Assembly: GCA_964626885.1 (NCBI GenBank)
Contig: CAZVJA010000074.1
Span: 1 to 22,623 of the forward strand
Origin: CAZVJA01 sp964626885
GTDB lineage: Bacteria > Planctomycetota > Planctomycetia > Planctomycetales > Planctomycetaceae
DNA: 22,623 nucleotides
Direction of reading: 5' to 3'
The notes beneath the pieces are model-generated. The model was not told the origin of the DNA. It did not search any database and saw only the letters and a list, made by a program, of their open reading frames with translations. This document shows, piece by piece, positions 7,477 through 15,773 of this stretch. The position numbers and the translations under genes were made by a program. Within the stretch, counting starts at the first letter, position 1, and each line of letters begins with the position of its first letter.

Positions 7477-10400
7477 TCACTGCACGCCGTTAAGCGACTC
7501 GACCTGGTGCATGATTAACTTGTTGATTCTCGGGTAAAACTCGAACCGCTGCCCGTTCTGGCGTTCATATCCGCCTCCGCGGACGGTTTGCCGCCAGAGG
7601 GTTGCGGCGCCGTTGCTGTGACCGAGCAGAAGAATGTTTCCCTTGGAACCGTCGTAACTGATGTTGTCGGCCTGTCCGTAGTAAGTGCGCCCCTCGAGCC
7701 TTGCATTTCCGTCAGCTTCGAGGACTGCGTATGCGGGCTGCATGTCCGCTTCGGGATGCTGAGTAATCGTGAGTGTGTCACAGCCCATCCAGCCGGCGTC
7801 TTCACCGAGTTTGTCGCGGTCGACAACACTCGTTTCATTCGCGACCGAGCCATAGAGGACGCGAACGTTGTCATGGAATTTTGACATCCGCTGGTTCATA
7901 TTTCCGGACATGTGCCCGTCGAAATCGACCTGGGTATAGGTCCATTCTGACGCGCTGGGTTTGATTGCGGAATTGGCGCGGACGGTTCGCGTCGGCCCAA
8001 GCCCCGCGGTATTACCTTGTCCAAACTGCCAGCGACGGATGATTCCCGGCCCTTGCGCATGTGTGTCGCCGGTGGTCTGGTCGAGATCAAATTCTGGAGC
8101 ATGAACGCGGCGAATTTCAACGCGGCGGCCTTTCTCGAATTCGTCGCTCTCGACATCGACTCCTCCCTTGCAACGGATGATGCGAACCTTGACCTTCTCA
8201 CGACTGTCTTTTCCCGAGAAATCGAGCCGGTCGGTCAACACGACTTGCATCTCGTTGCACCGCATCTCGCTTTTGGTGCGCTCATCATCCATCTTCGACT
8301 GCACCCCTTCGATAAAGTGCGCCGTGAGGCCGTCGAACGTCATCCGTTCCTTCCAAAAGATATCTAGCGGTACCGGAGTCTTCATCGGTTTGCCATCGAC
8401 CGACTGGGAGATCGGAAGCTGTAACCGACCGACTCCCTCGACGCGGGCCTGATTGCCGGCTCGGTCGAAATAAATGTCGTTTCCTTCGATGTACAACCCG
8501 CGATCGCGAACGTGTGCTGGTCGGCCGACAACGTGCATCGCGCTGTCCGATTTCGACCGATTTTCGACATGAACTTCGTCGCCGGCGATCTGTAAGGGAT
8601 CTTCTCCAGAAGCGTGCCGTTGCTGCACTTTGACATTTCCGACCGTCTGAATCCGCGCAACTTCCGTGTCAGCACGGTCAGTTCCTTGTAGCACCAGCAC
8701 TTTGACCACTTCCGCTTCAACATCGTAAGGCTCGTCTTCCGGCTGCTTCAGCATTTGTTTCTTTGCTGCGGCTTCCTTCTGACCGGGCTGGCGTGTTGTT
8801 CCGCTGCCGGGAGCGATTTCGAGAGAGTCCGTTACCGAACTACTAGCGTTGTTTTCAGGGAGACTAACCTGTTGCCCCGCCAACTCCGCAGATACGAGAT
8901 CGGACCGCTCGTCTGCCGTCGAGGCAAATGCTTGCGGATGATCGACCGAGTTCGATATGCCGATTCGACGTTTGGGACGATCTGTTTCGGCGTGCGCAGG
9001 ATCCAGGTGATGAATGCCGCGCCCCATCCCTTGCCGGCGTTCGACGAACAGCCGCGTTGGTTGTCGATTGGATGTCAACTGCAGTGGACGAACCTGAGTC
9101 GGTTGAAAAGCGCCGACGGCGGCAGCTCCGGTCGTGGGACGATCCTGAAAGTAGACTTCCAGCCGGTCCGTCCGGACCTGCATATCGGGATTGACGAAAG
9201 CAACATTTTGCCAGGCGAGCATGCAACGGGGCCGCACGCTGGAAGAGCGAGTTTTCGCGCCGCCAGGTGAAAGCGCATTCTTCGCCTGATCCTTGGTCCG
9301 CCGAGTCGGGTCCGTCCAAATTCGGATGTGTTCGGCCACCAGGCCCGAATGTTGCTGTGGTTGCCGCACAAGAGCTTGTTCGTCGAGTTCGATGATGTCG
9401 AACTCCGACTGAGGATCGGGAAACTTACGCAATTCCTTTAGCCACTCGGCGGAGAGTTCGTGAATCTCACCGGTCTTCTCGTCGTAGCTGTCGAGCTTTC
9501 CCTGCCCGCGGCACCAGACCCGGGTGATGTTGCTCTTTTCGTCCTGCACCAGCGTAATCTCGGGGCAGGTCATGACGCTTGTTTTTTGACGGACCAGGAC
9601 CGGCAGAGTGGTACCGTTCGGTGATTTCGCGGCACTCGACAGAGATGCCGTCCGCTCGACGGCGTCGTATTGAATGCTAGTCGCGCCGCGCGCCGAGAGG
9701 TTGTTACTCTGCGACACCAGTGTCACCGACTTGCCCCGGGCGTGCATCTTGCGGAACGAAAGTTTGGAATTTAAGCCGCGAAAGGGCTCATCTTTGACTT
9801 CCGCCTGCGTTGCTTGTGCACCTGGCGAGGGGTCATCGACCGTGGCGCTGACTGTCGTCACGACTGAACCGTTGGCGGTGCTGCTCGCCAACGGTTGTGG
9901 AGAACCTTCGACGGGAGGCTGTTGCTTCTTCGGGGATTCCGGCTTTTCCTCGAATTTCATTTCGACCGTGCCGGTGTTGTCCGTCACAAGCGAATCGGTT
10001 TTTCCGAGCTCGGTTGGCCGAAGGATTCGGACGTTGTCGATAAGCGTCACGGTGTTGGTATTGGGAACGAATTCCAGGCTGCCGTCGGAACTGATTTGCA
10101 CTTTCTCCGGCGGTTTTGGTTTTTTGGGTTTTGGAGCGGGTCCGCCTCCCGCCGCAAGTTGTTTCTTGTCGCGCCGTTCTTCTTCGAGGTTGAGCGTGAC
10201 CGAACGGAGCAAGCGAACGCTTTTAATTCCCGCGATGTCGAGACGATCGGCCTCCGAGGATTTTGGCCCTGGAATCAGGTCAACCTGCATGCCAAGTGAA
10301 CTGCCGCTGTTTCGGTTGTTGAACACGAAATCGATATGATCCGCCGTCCAAATTCGATAGGCCTTGGCGTCGAAGACGATGTTGCGGCTCTTTGCCTGAA

Positions 10401-10953
10401 TCCCATTCGGTCCGGTGATCACCACCTCTCGTTCCAGTCCCCCACCTTCCGGCCGGCCGGGAGTGCGCAGAAACACCTTTCCGTTATCGAAGTCCATCTC
10501 CTGTTCGAAAGTGATGAACGCCGATTCGCTTGCGACCGTATAGGGAGGCTCTTCGTCCTTGCGCCCCTTCTGCAGCCAGATCATCGCGAAAGGAGTGAAG
10601 TGGATTGTCTTTTTATCGTCCTCGTCGGGTGTCCACGTTTGGTAATAGATGTATCCATTGGGAGTACTCGCATACGTCGCTTCTTTGACCCACGGGACGT
10701 GTGCGAGGAATTGATCCGCCATCGCTCGCGCGGGAGAAGCGTTCTCCTTGGGGATATCGAAATCGACCTTGTGTTTCCAATCACTCATCCGCGGTGATTT
10801 GATCAGCGGCTTCACAACCAGCGAATAAGTCCAGAACATGGCCCCCATCACCCCCAACGACACGAGCGTCAGCAATGCGCGCTCTCGAACGCTGTGTCCT
10901 GTCAATGACCATTGAGATTGGGCGCGGGGCGAGGTCACGACTCTCCCTTCCAA
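7477..10953 (-). CDS. Giant LptC/OstA-like envelope protein, probable lipopolysaccharide transport bridge
   Basis: The protein has 1158 residues: a short basic N-terminus, one membrane anchor at about 26-47, then an all-periplasmic chain rich in short beta-strands. LptC-like and OstA/LptA-like stretches recur at about 159-212 (strand pairs ending FDAKAYRIWTADHIDF), 294-330, 406-440, 765-848 (VGNVKV, VVGRPAHV, VEGVGRLQL), 870-912 and 1025-1122 (LEADGNARLEG, YYGQADNISYDG, LLLGHS). Proline- and charge-rich linkers at about 262-290 and 335-385 separate them. By family knowledge such folds carry lipopolysaccharide across the periplasm; the anchor plus many modules suggests an LptC-LptA fusion or extended bridge. 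It lies 55 bases behind kdsD, echoing the kdsD-lptC-lptA order of proteobacteria. The start is TTG at 10953; an in-frame GTG at 10938 with GGGAG just upstream is a good alternative. The function is inferred. Confidence 0.72.
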   Translation of the reverse strand: MEGRVVTSPRAQSQWSLTGHSVRERALLTLVSLGVMGAMFWTYSLVVKPLIKSPRMSDWKHKVDFDIPKENASPARAMADQFLAHVPWVKEATYASTPNGYIYYQTWTPDEDDKKTIHFTPFAMIWLQKGRKDEEPPYTVASESAFITFEQEMDFDNGKVFLRTPGRPEGGGLEREVVITGPNGIQAKSRNIVFDAKAYRIWTADHIDFVFNNRNSGSSLGMQVDLIPGPKSSEADRLDIAGIKSVRLLRSVTLNLEEERRDKKQLAAGGGPAPKPKKPKPPEKVQISSDGSLEFVPNTNTVTLIDNVRILRPTELGKTDSLVTDNTGTVEMKFEEKPESPKKQQPPVEGSPQPLASSTANGSVVTTVSATVDDPSPGAQATQAEVKDEPFRGLNSKLSFRKMHARGKSVTLVSQSNNLSARGATSIQYDAVERTASLSSAAKSPNGTTLPVLVRQKTSVMTCPEITLVQDEKSNITRVWCRGQGKLDSYDEKTGEIHELSAEWLKELRKFPDPQSEFDIIELDEQALVRQPQQHSGLVAEHIRIWTDPTRRTKDQAKNALSPGGAKTRSSSVRPRCMLAWQNVAFVNPDMQVRTDRLEVYFQDRPTTGAAAVGAFQPTQVRPLQLTSNRQPTRLFVERRQGMGRGIHHLDPAHAETDRPKRRIGISNSVDHPQAFASTADERSDLVSAELAGQQVSLPENNASSSVTDSLEIAPGSGTTRQPGQKEAAAKKQMLKQPEDEPYDVEAEVVKVLVLQGTDRADTEVARIQTVGNVKVQQRHASGEDPLQIAGDEVHVENRSKSDSAMHVVGRPAHVRDRGLYIEGNDIYFDRAGNQARVEGVGRLQLPISQSVDGKPMKTPVPLDIFWKERMTFDGLTAHFIEGVQSKMDDERTKSEMRCNEMQVVLTDRLDFSGKDSREKVKVRIIRCKGGVDVESDEFEKGRRVEIRRVHAPEFDLDQTTGDTHAQGPGIIRRWQFGQGNTAGLGPTRTVRANSAIKPSASEWTYTQVDFDGHMSGNMNQRMSKFHDNVRVLYGSVANETSVVDRDKLGEDAGWMGCDTLTITQHPEADMQPAYAVLEADGNARLEGRTYYGQADNISYDGSKGNILLLGHSNGAATLWRQTVRGGGYERQNGQRFEFYPRINKLIMHQVESLNGVQ

Positions 10954-11008
10954 ATCGCTGGAGAGTCAGCGAACAACCGGATCGAAAGGAAATGTACGGA
11001 AAGCTGTT

Positions 11009-12031
11009 TCAAGCGGCTGGTTCCCTCGGCATGAGCCCGATAACATCCGTGATATCGAGCAGACCCACCGGCCGGCCGACTTCATCGATGACAGGCAGCT
11101 CGCTGACTTTTCGTTCCGACAAGAGTGCGAGAGCGTCGCGTAGAAACGCAGTCGGCGCAATCGTGAGCGGATGCCGGGTCATCACCTCCAGGATCGGACA
11201 ATCAAGCTGCCGATCGCGGCGCTGCTCGAGCAGGCGCGCGAGATCGCTGTCGGTGAACAAGCCGGAAAGTTGTCCCCGCTCGTTCACGAGCATCACCGCC
11301 CCGGTTCGTCGCCCCGGCTTTCCGAGCCCGATGAACGCCTCGCGAATGGTCACTGACGCCGATGCGATGCGCAATTCGTCGCCGCTCCGCATGACCTCTT
11401 CGACGCGCTGCAATTGTGCCCCAAGATTTCCCGCCGGGTGAAACAAGGCAAACTTCTCGGGGGTCAACCCTCGATGCCGTCCGACAATCAGGGCCAGCGC
11501 GTCTCCCAAGGCAAGCATCGCGGTAGTGCTGGTTGTCGGGGCCAGTCCGTGCGGTCCCGCCTCGCGCAACTTGCCCAGTTCCAGGACGACCTGGGAGCTC
11601 GAACCGAGCGTGCTGGTGCGGCTTGCCGTGATCGCAATGATCGGGACTTCCAACCGTTCGACAAGTGGAATCAATCGGCAGACTTCCTCGGTTTCGCCGC
11701 TGTTGGAAAGGACGAGCAGCAGGTCATGCGCATGCAGCCGTCCCAAATCGCCATGCACCGCTTCCGCGGGATGCAGGATATGCGCGCGTGTACCGGTCGA
11801 GGAAAAAGTTGCGGCAATCTTTTGTCCGATCAACCCCGCTTTTCCCATCCCGGTCACGACGACATGCCCTGAACATCCCGTGATCAAAGCGACCGCCTGC
11901 CCAAACTCATCACCGAGCCTCGCAGCGAGGTCGAGCAGCGCGCGTCCTTCCAACTCGATGATGGCTCGGGCTTCCCGGATGTCGTCGAGGTGGGGAAACG
12001 AAATGACCCGGCGCGCGGCGGGGGAATTCAT
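11009..12031 (-). CDS. kdsD: D-arabinose-5-phosphate isomerase (KpsF/GutQ family)
   Basis: Interconverts ribulose-5-phosphate and arabinose-5-phosphate, the first step toward Kdo of lipopolysaccharide. The 340-residue protein has an N-terminal SIS domain (about 45-180) with VVTGMGKAGLIGQK (58-71), HPAEAVHGDLG (87-97) and SNSGETEEV (109-117), then FHPAGNLG (198-204), and two CBS domains (about 213-270 and 280-335). This is the full-length architecture of the family. ATG at 12031 is preferred to the adjacent TTG at 12034; AAGGA lies 9 bases upstream. A strong promoter is seen at 12084-12113. The LptC/OstA-like gene follows after 55 bases, so the two probably form one envelope-biogenesis operon. 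The gene symbol rests on family and context. Confidence 0.9.
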   Translation of the reverse strand: MNSPAARRVISFPHLDDIREARAIIELEGRALLDLAARLGDEFGQAVALITGCSGHVVVTGMGKAGLIGQKIAATFSSTGTRAHILHPAEAVHGDLGRLHAHDLLLVLSNSGETEEVCRLIPLVERLEVPIIAITASRTSTLGSSSQVVLELGKLREAGPHGLAPTTSTTAMLALGDALALIVGRHRGLTPEKFALFHPAGNLGAQLQRVEEVMRSGDELRIASASVTIREAFIGLGKPGRRTGAVMLVNERGQLSGLFTDSDLARLLEQRRDRQLDCPILEVMTRHPLTIAPTAFLRDALALLSERKVSELPVIDEVGRPVGLLDITDVIGLMPREPAA

Positions 12032-12083
12032 CAATCGTCATCCTTGACGAAGGGTGAACGCAGAAGGGCAAAAATGGGGCGGG

Positions 12084-12113
12084 AGTATACCCCGTTCGTC
12101 ACAAGACGGTCAA
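12084..12113 (-). promoter_or_regulatory. Predicted strong sigma-70-type promoter of kdsD
   Basis: On the minus strand TTGACC (12113-12108) and TATACT (12089-12084) are 18 bases apart, each matching five of six consensus bases. Transcription would start near 12077, about 45 bases before the kdsD ATG, and would serve kdsD and probably the LptC/OstA-like gene. Confidence 0.7.
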
Positions 12114-12130
12114 TTGGAATCACGACCAAA

Positions 12131-12157
12131 TATTTTGCTCTAAGCCATTGCAAAATA
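12131..12157. promoter_or_regulatory. AT-rich perfect inverted repeat upstream of the kdsD promoter
   Basis: TATTTTGC (12131-12138) and GCAAAATA (12150-12157) are perfect inverted repeats with an 11-base spacer, about 18-44 bases upstream of the kdsD -35 box. Position and symmetry fit a dimeric regulator site or an upstream activating element. It sits just after the end of the WYL regulator gene. The function is inferred. Confidence 0.4.
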
Positions 12158-12234
12158 ATAAGATATGGCCTGTCGAAGAACGGCGGCGATCGGTATTGCC
12201 CGGCAATTTCCCAAACTGCCGTGAACCGAGTTTT

Positions 12235-13338
12235 TCAGCTCTTGCGGGAACGTTTGTTATTTTTCCCACGTGGAAGGAAATGCGGTCCCTTTTGCGCGGG
12301 TGTCTTGGGCTGCGTGGAAGCCTTCGGACGTTTCTGTTTCGGAAGTGGGGGCGAGGATGTCGGCTGGAGATACAACCGATTGAGCGATTCCACGTGACGA
12401 CCGACCATCTCACGCAATTTCGCCGGCTGGATCACCTCTGCCTGGCTGCCGTATCCCAGGATCCACCACTGTATCTCCCGCAGCCCTTCGACCTGCACGT
12501 GAAAATCGAGCGTTCCATCCTCTCTCCAGACGAGCTTTTGCGTGGCATGCCAGCGGACTTCCGCAACGTTTCGCGCCACGAGCGGCTGAAAGCGAATAAC
12601 CACCTTGTGTCGTTCTCGTGGTTCGCGAATCAGGTGCCAGGCATCGCCCAGGTAGCGATCGAGATTGAACCGTTGGGGAATGCGATAGGTGGAATCAAGG
12701 GTCTCGGCTTTCAGCACGCGGCCGATATTGAAGGTGCGCACCTGGCGATGCAACGAGGAACGCCCGATGACGTACCAGCTTCGCCGGCTGAAAAGAATCC
12801 GATACGGGCTGAGCACCGTGCGGATCTGCTGCTTCTCATCGAAGCTTTCATATTCGACGCGCACTTGCCGACGACTCTGAAGAGCCTGATTGAAAAGATC
12901 GAAATTCGACTTTGCCCCATCCAGTGGGCTGCGAGGATCGAGTCGGACGGAAATGCTTTGAGCCGACTTCACCGTTGACTCGCGCAGTTGTCGCGGAAGG
13001 TTACTCAACAACTTGAGCGCAGCGGTTCGAGCGGCACGATGGAAGGGAATTCCTTGATCGGAATTTCCCAACTCGTGACACAACACCAGCAGGGAGAGCG
13101 TTTCATCCAAGGAGAATTCCGCCGTAGGCAACAAGACCGGCGATCGAATGACGTGTCCTTGTCGCTCCTCGTCGAAAACGACGGGAATACCCGCCCGTTC
13201 CAGCAGCCGGAGGTCTCGGAAAATCGTGCGGCGACTGACCCCCAACGATTCGGCTATCTGCAGCGAATTGTAAACTCGCCCCGACTGGAGCAGCTCCACG
13301 ACTCGCAGCAATCGTTGTAGGCGATCATCGACCGGCAT
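12235..13338 (-). CDS. WYL-domain transcriptional regulator (YafY/DeoR-like HTH)
   Basis: A 367-residue one-component regulator. Residues 1-60 form a winged helix-turn-helix (LQIAESLGVSRRTIFRDLRLLERAGIP, about 26-52). The central and C-terminal part holds a WYL domain, seen as the RILFSRRSWYVIGRS block followed by RTFNIGRV; the name-giving WYL is WYV here. The last 40 residues are a Lys/Arg/Pro-rich basic tail not typical of the family. ATG at 13338 is used; an in-frame GTG at 13359 would add seven residues, and neither has a good ribosome site. The signal and targets are unknown. Family members sense ligands or nucleic acids and usually act on neighbouring genes; kdsD downstream and tolC upstream are the nearest same-strand genes. 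Confidence 0.85.
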   Translation of the reverse strand: MPVDDRLQRLLRVVELLQSGRVYNSLQIAESLGVSRRTIFRDLRLLERAGIPVVFDEERQGHVIRSPVLLPTAEFSLDETLSLLVLCHELGNSDQGIPFHRAARTAALKLLSNLPRQLRESTVKSAQSISVRLDPRSPLDGAKSNFDLFNQALQSRRQVRVEYESFDEKQQIRTVLSPYRILFSRRSWYVIGRSSLHRQVRTFNIGRVLKAETLDSTYRIPQRFNLDRYLGDAWHLIREPRERHKVVIRFQPLVARNVAEVRWHATQKLVWREDGTLDFHVQVEGLREIQWWILGYGSQAEVIQPAKLREMVGRHVESLNRLYLQPTSSPPLPKQKRPKASTQPKTPAQKGPHFLPRGKNNKRSRKS

Positions 13339-13400
13339 TCCGGGGCCCGTCACGTCCACCCGGACAACGATGCGCGCGATTCCTTTCAGGCGTCGACGTC

Positions 13401-13419
13401 GGCTGGAATCGCTCCAGCC
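13401..13419. repeat. Short perfect hairpin between the WYL and tolC genes
   Basis: GGCTGGA (13401-13407) and TCCAGCC (13413-13419) make a 7-bp stem with a 5-base loop. It lies between the end of the tolC-family gene and the start of the WYL gene, both on the minus strand. There is no T-run on either side, so it is at best a weak terminator or a leader hairpin of the WYL gene. Confidence 0.3.
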
Positions 13420-13477
13420 TCATGGTGGACTCTTAGTAAAAGTCGATTTGAGACGAATTAGGTTCACTGGTTCCAGC

Positions 13478-15613
13478 CTAGTGCTCGCCAGGGGGCCTGT
13501 CCAGTTCCGGCATAGGAACGGTGGCCGATCCGGGCTTCGATGTCGGTTCTGGAGGAACCCCAAAACGATCGGGGATTTCCCGCATCAGCGGATCTTCCGC
13601 CGGTGCGGCCGGCACGTAAGCATCGCCTTCCCCTTCGATATGCGCCCGGCCATATTCGGGCGCGAGATTCGCTCCCTCCGGCAGCACGAACTCTTCCGGT
13701 TCAGTCCGCAAACGGTTCGCGTCGAACGCATGGCTGCGCGCCCAAGCCCGACGCAGCGATTCTTCATACGCCTCCGGCGTCCATTCTCCCTCCGCGAGGT
13801 AGACGTTGTCGTAATCGAGAAGTGTTCCCTTGCGGTAGTGGAGCTGGGCAATCGCCTTGTTGTAGTCGGTAAGACTGGTGTAGTAGTCCCGTTCGGCATC
13901 GGCCAAGCTGGTTTGTGCCCGGAGCACCAGGTCCAACGTCGCGGTACCGGCCTCGAGTTCCGCCTCGAACAGGTCGACGCGCGATTGCGCAGCGTTAAGC
14001 CGGTTCAGATTCGACTGTGCCGTTTGATATTGCTTCGCCAAATTCTGGAATGCGACCGCGAGTTCGTGGGCAATATCCAACTCTTGTGCTGCGAGGGTCT
14101 CACGGGCTTTCGCCAGCCGCAGCTCATAATTTCGCACCTGTGCATGGGCCGATCGGAATCCCAGGGGCATCGAGAATTCCAAACCGAGATTCCATCCGGT
14201 CTGATCTCCCTGCGTGAGCGTTTCGTAGGCGCTGTTAAGCCCTTGGGCCGTGACGTCGTCATCATCACCCGGACTCCAGAGCTTGTCGCCAAAGCCGTTT
14301 ACCTGATAGCCCGACACAAAATCAAGCCGCGGATGAGTGAGACTACGGGCGGCCCTCAATTGCAGCTCGAGACTCTTGATGTTCCACTTCTGCTTGCGGA
14401 TCTCCACTCGTTCGGTTAGTCCCTCCGCAAGGCTGATGTGCCAATCGGGGACGAATTGCGCAATGGAGGGCTGATCCGCCGGTCGAATCACTCGCCCATC
14501 GTTGACCGGCAAGCCAAGCAGTCGGCGGAGGCTGGTTTCCGCTGTGTAGAGGTTGCTCAGCACCGCTTCGACCCCGGCGCGGGTGGCGAACAACTGATCG
14601 CGGGCTTGAGCCTCGTCGGCCGGTTTGAAGTTTCGAGCGCCGCCGATATCCAGCTTCGCTTTCGCTTCCCGCCACGTCCGCAGCGCGCTGTTATGCGCCA
14701 CGACGACCGTATGGTACAAACGGTACTGTAGATACAAATCCCAGTACAATGACTCGACATCCAACAGCATGTCGCGCACGCTTGCTTCAAAGTCCGCGAT
14801 CGTGATGTCGTTGTTGATACGAGCGATCACCACACCCTGGCTGACGCCTGTGATGCCGCGAAAGCCGGGAATCGACGGCCCGGCGATCCGTGTGTATTCA
14901 GTCCCGGCACCGGCCCACAACGGTTGGCGATACTGGGCGGCGACGTTTCCGGCGTAGCTGGACGGGAAGAGCGTTCCGGGGCTGTTCGTCCCCAGATAAT
15001 TCCAGTTGTGGCTGAGGGCGAATGAACCGCCATAGCCGAACTGCTTTGACAATTGCGACGTGAATTGTCCTGTCTCTTGGGTCAGGGTTGAGCCAGCCGG
15101 CAAACCTCCGGAAAAGAACGCGTTATTTTGAACCGTTTCGTTGCGGCCCCACAGCATCGTTGTTGAAAAGTTGGCGTCGAAATCGGACAGGGCCGCTTCC
15201 ACGCCGCGTCCGCCGAATAACACTCCCGATTCTTGAATCGCCGGGTCATACACTGAAGATGTAAAGTTTGGATTCGAAACCAGCGAGCTGCCTGCTTGCG
15301 AAAATTGTCTGTCGGTTCGGATGATCCGGTTGTTCGACATCGCCATGTGCAACGCTTCGACCAGTGTCAGATCCCAGATCTGGTCACGATGTCGATCGGC
15401 CAGCGTATGCGGCTGATTGGAGTTGAGCGCTTCATCAGCCGCAGGATCGCAGACTTCGGTGTAGTCGATTTGCGTGGCGGCCGACTTGTAGTAATCGAGT
15501 TCCGCATCGCCGACATAATGCAGTGACTTGCGTGTCTCCAGGCACCCGGCCAGCAAGCACAAACAAGTGGCGGAAATCGCCGAAATCCGCATGATGCGGT
15601 GTCGCTGTCGCAT
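13478..15613 (-). CDS. TolC-family outer-membrane efflux lipoprotein
   Basis: Probable outer-membrane channel for a tripartite exporter. The 711-residue protein starts with a lipoprotein signal (about 9-23, lipobox LAG-Cys24), as in OprM-type channels. The TolC core spans roughly 80-600: a first helical half around 265-375, then ERVEIRKQKWNIKSLELQ (401-418) and a second half about 475-600 with long alanine-, glutamine- and leucine-rich coiled helices. It is longer than usual TolC proteins (about 450-500) because of an N-terminal region after the lipid anchor and a Pro/Glu-rich, probably disordered tail from about 610. ATG at 15613 has a strong GGGGGGAG ribosome site. No inner-membrane pump or adaptor gene lies next to it, so the substrate is unknown. 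Confidence 0.88.
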   Translation of the reverse strand: MRQRHRIMRISAISATCLCLLAGCLETRKSLHYVGDAELDYYKSAATQIDYTEVCDPAADEALNSNQPHTLADRHRDQIWDLTLVEALHMAMSNNRIIRTDRQFSQAGSSLVSNPNFTSSVYDPAIQESGVLFGGRGVEAALSDFDANFSTTMLWGRNETVQNNAFFSGGLPAGSTLTQETGQFTSQLSKQFGYGGSFALSHNWNYLGTNSPGTLFPSSYAGNVAAQYRQPLWAGAGTEYTRIAGPSIPGFRGITGVSQGVVIARINNDITIADFEASVRDMLLDVESLYWDLYLQYRLYHTVVVAHNSALRTWREAKAKLDIGGARNFKPADEAQARDQLFATRAGVEAVLSNLYTAETSLRRLLGLPVNDGRVIRPADQPSIAQFVPDWHISLAEGLTERVEIRKQKWNIKSLELQLRAARSLTHPRLDFVSGYQVNGFGDKLWSPGDDDDVTAQGLNSAYETLTQGDQTGWNLGLEFSMPLGFRSAHAQVRNYELRLAKARETLAAQELDIAHELAVAFQNLAKQYQTAQSNLNRLNAAQSRVDLFEAELEAGTATLDLVLRAQTSLADAERDYYTSLTDYNKAIAQLHYRKGTLLDYDNVYLAEGEWTPEAYEESLRRAWARSHAFDANRLRTEPEEFVLPEGANLAPEYGRAHIEGEGDAYVPAAPAEDPLMREIPDRFGVPPEPTSKPGSATVPMPELDRPPGEH

Positions 15614-15664
15614 GTTCTCCCCCCACTTTGACCATCATCCCGACGAAGCTCCAAACTGCTGGAC

Positions 15665-15690
15665 CGGCAAAAGGTTATGTCCGTTTGCCG
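15665..15690 (-). promoter_or_regulatory. Hairpin in the tolC leader
   Basis: CGGCAAA (15665-15671) and TTTGCCG (15684-15690) are perfect inverted repeats around a 12-base loop, about 52 bases upstream of the tolC start. They could form a leader RNA hairpin or bind a dimeric regulator; no clear promoter was found to decide. Confidence 0.35.
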
Positions 15691-15732
15691 ACTTCACCAG
15701 TTAGATTTGGAGTGCGGAATGAGGCCTGAGAA

Positions 15733-15747
15733 TGCGCATAATGCGCA
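15733..15747. promoter_or_regulatory. Perfect 15-base palindrome upstream of tolC
   Basis: TGCGCAT, a central A, and ATGCGCA form a perfect odd-centred palindrome about 120 bases upstream of the tolC start and 27 bases after the Mpo1-like gene. The arms are as long as a typical dimeric regulator site. There is no loop for an RNA hairpin, which favours a DNA-binding site. The function is inferred. Confidence 0.4.
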
Positions 15748-15773
15748 CAATCGCTACGGGGAGTATCGGCCGT

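Noticed and set aside
12195..12207. Palindrome ATTGCC-C-GGCAAT after the WYL gene
   Set aside because: Considered as a terminator; the stem is only 6 bp with a one-base centre, and no T-run follows on either strand.
13370..14419. A 349-codon open frame on the plus strand
   Set aside because: Antisense to the tolC-family gene, with no domain signature.
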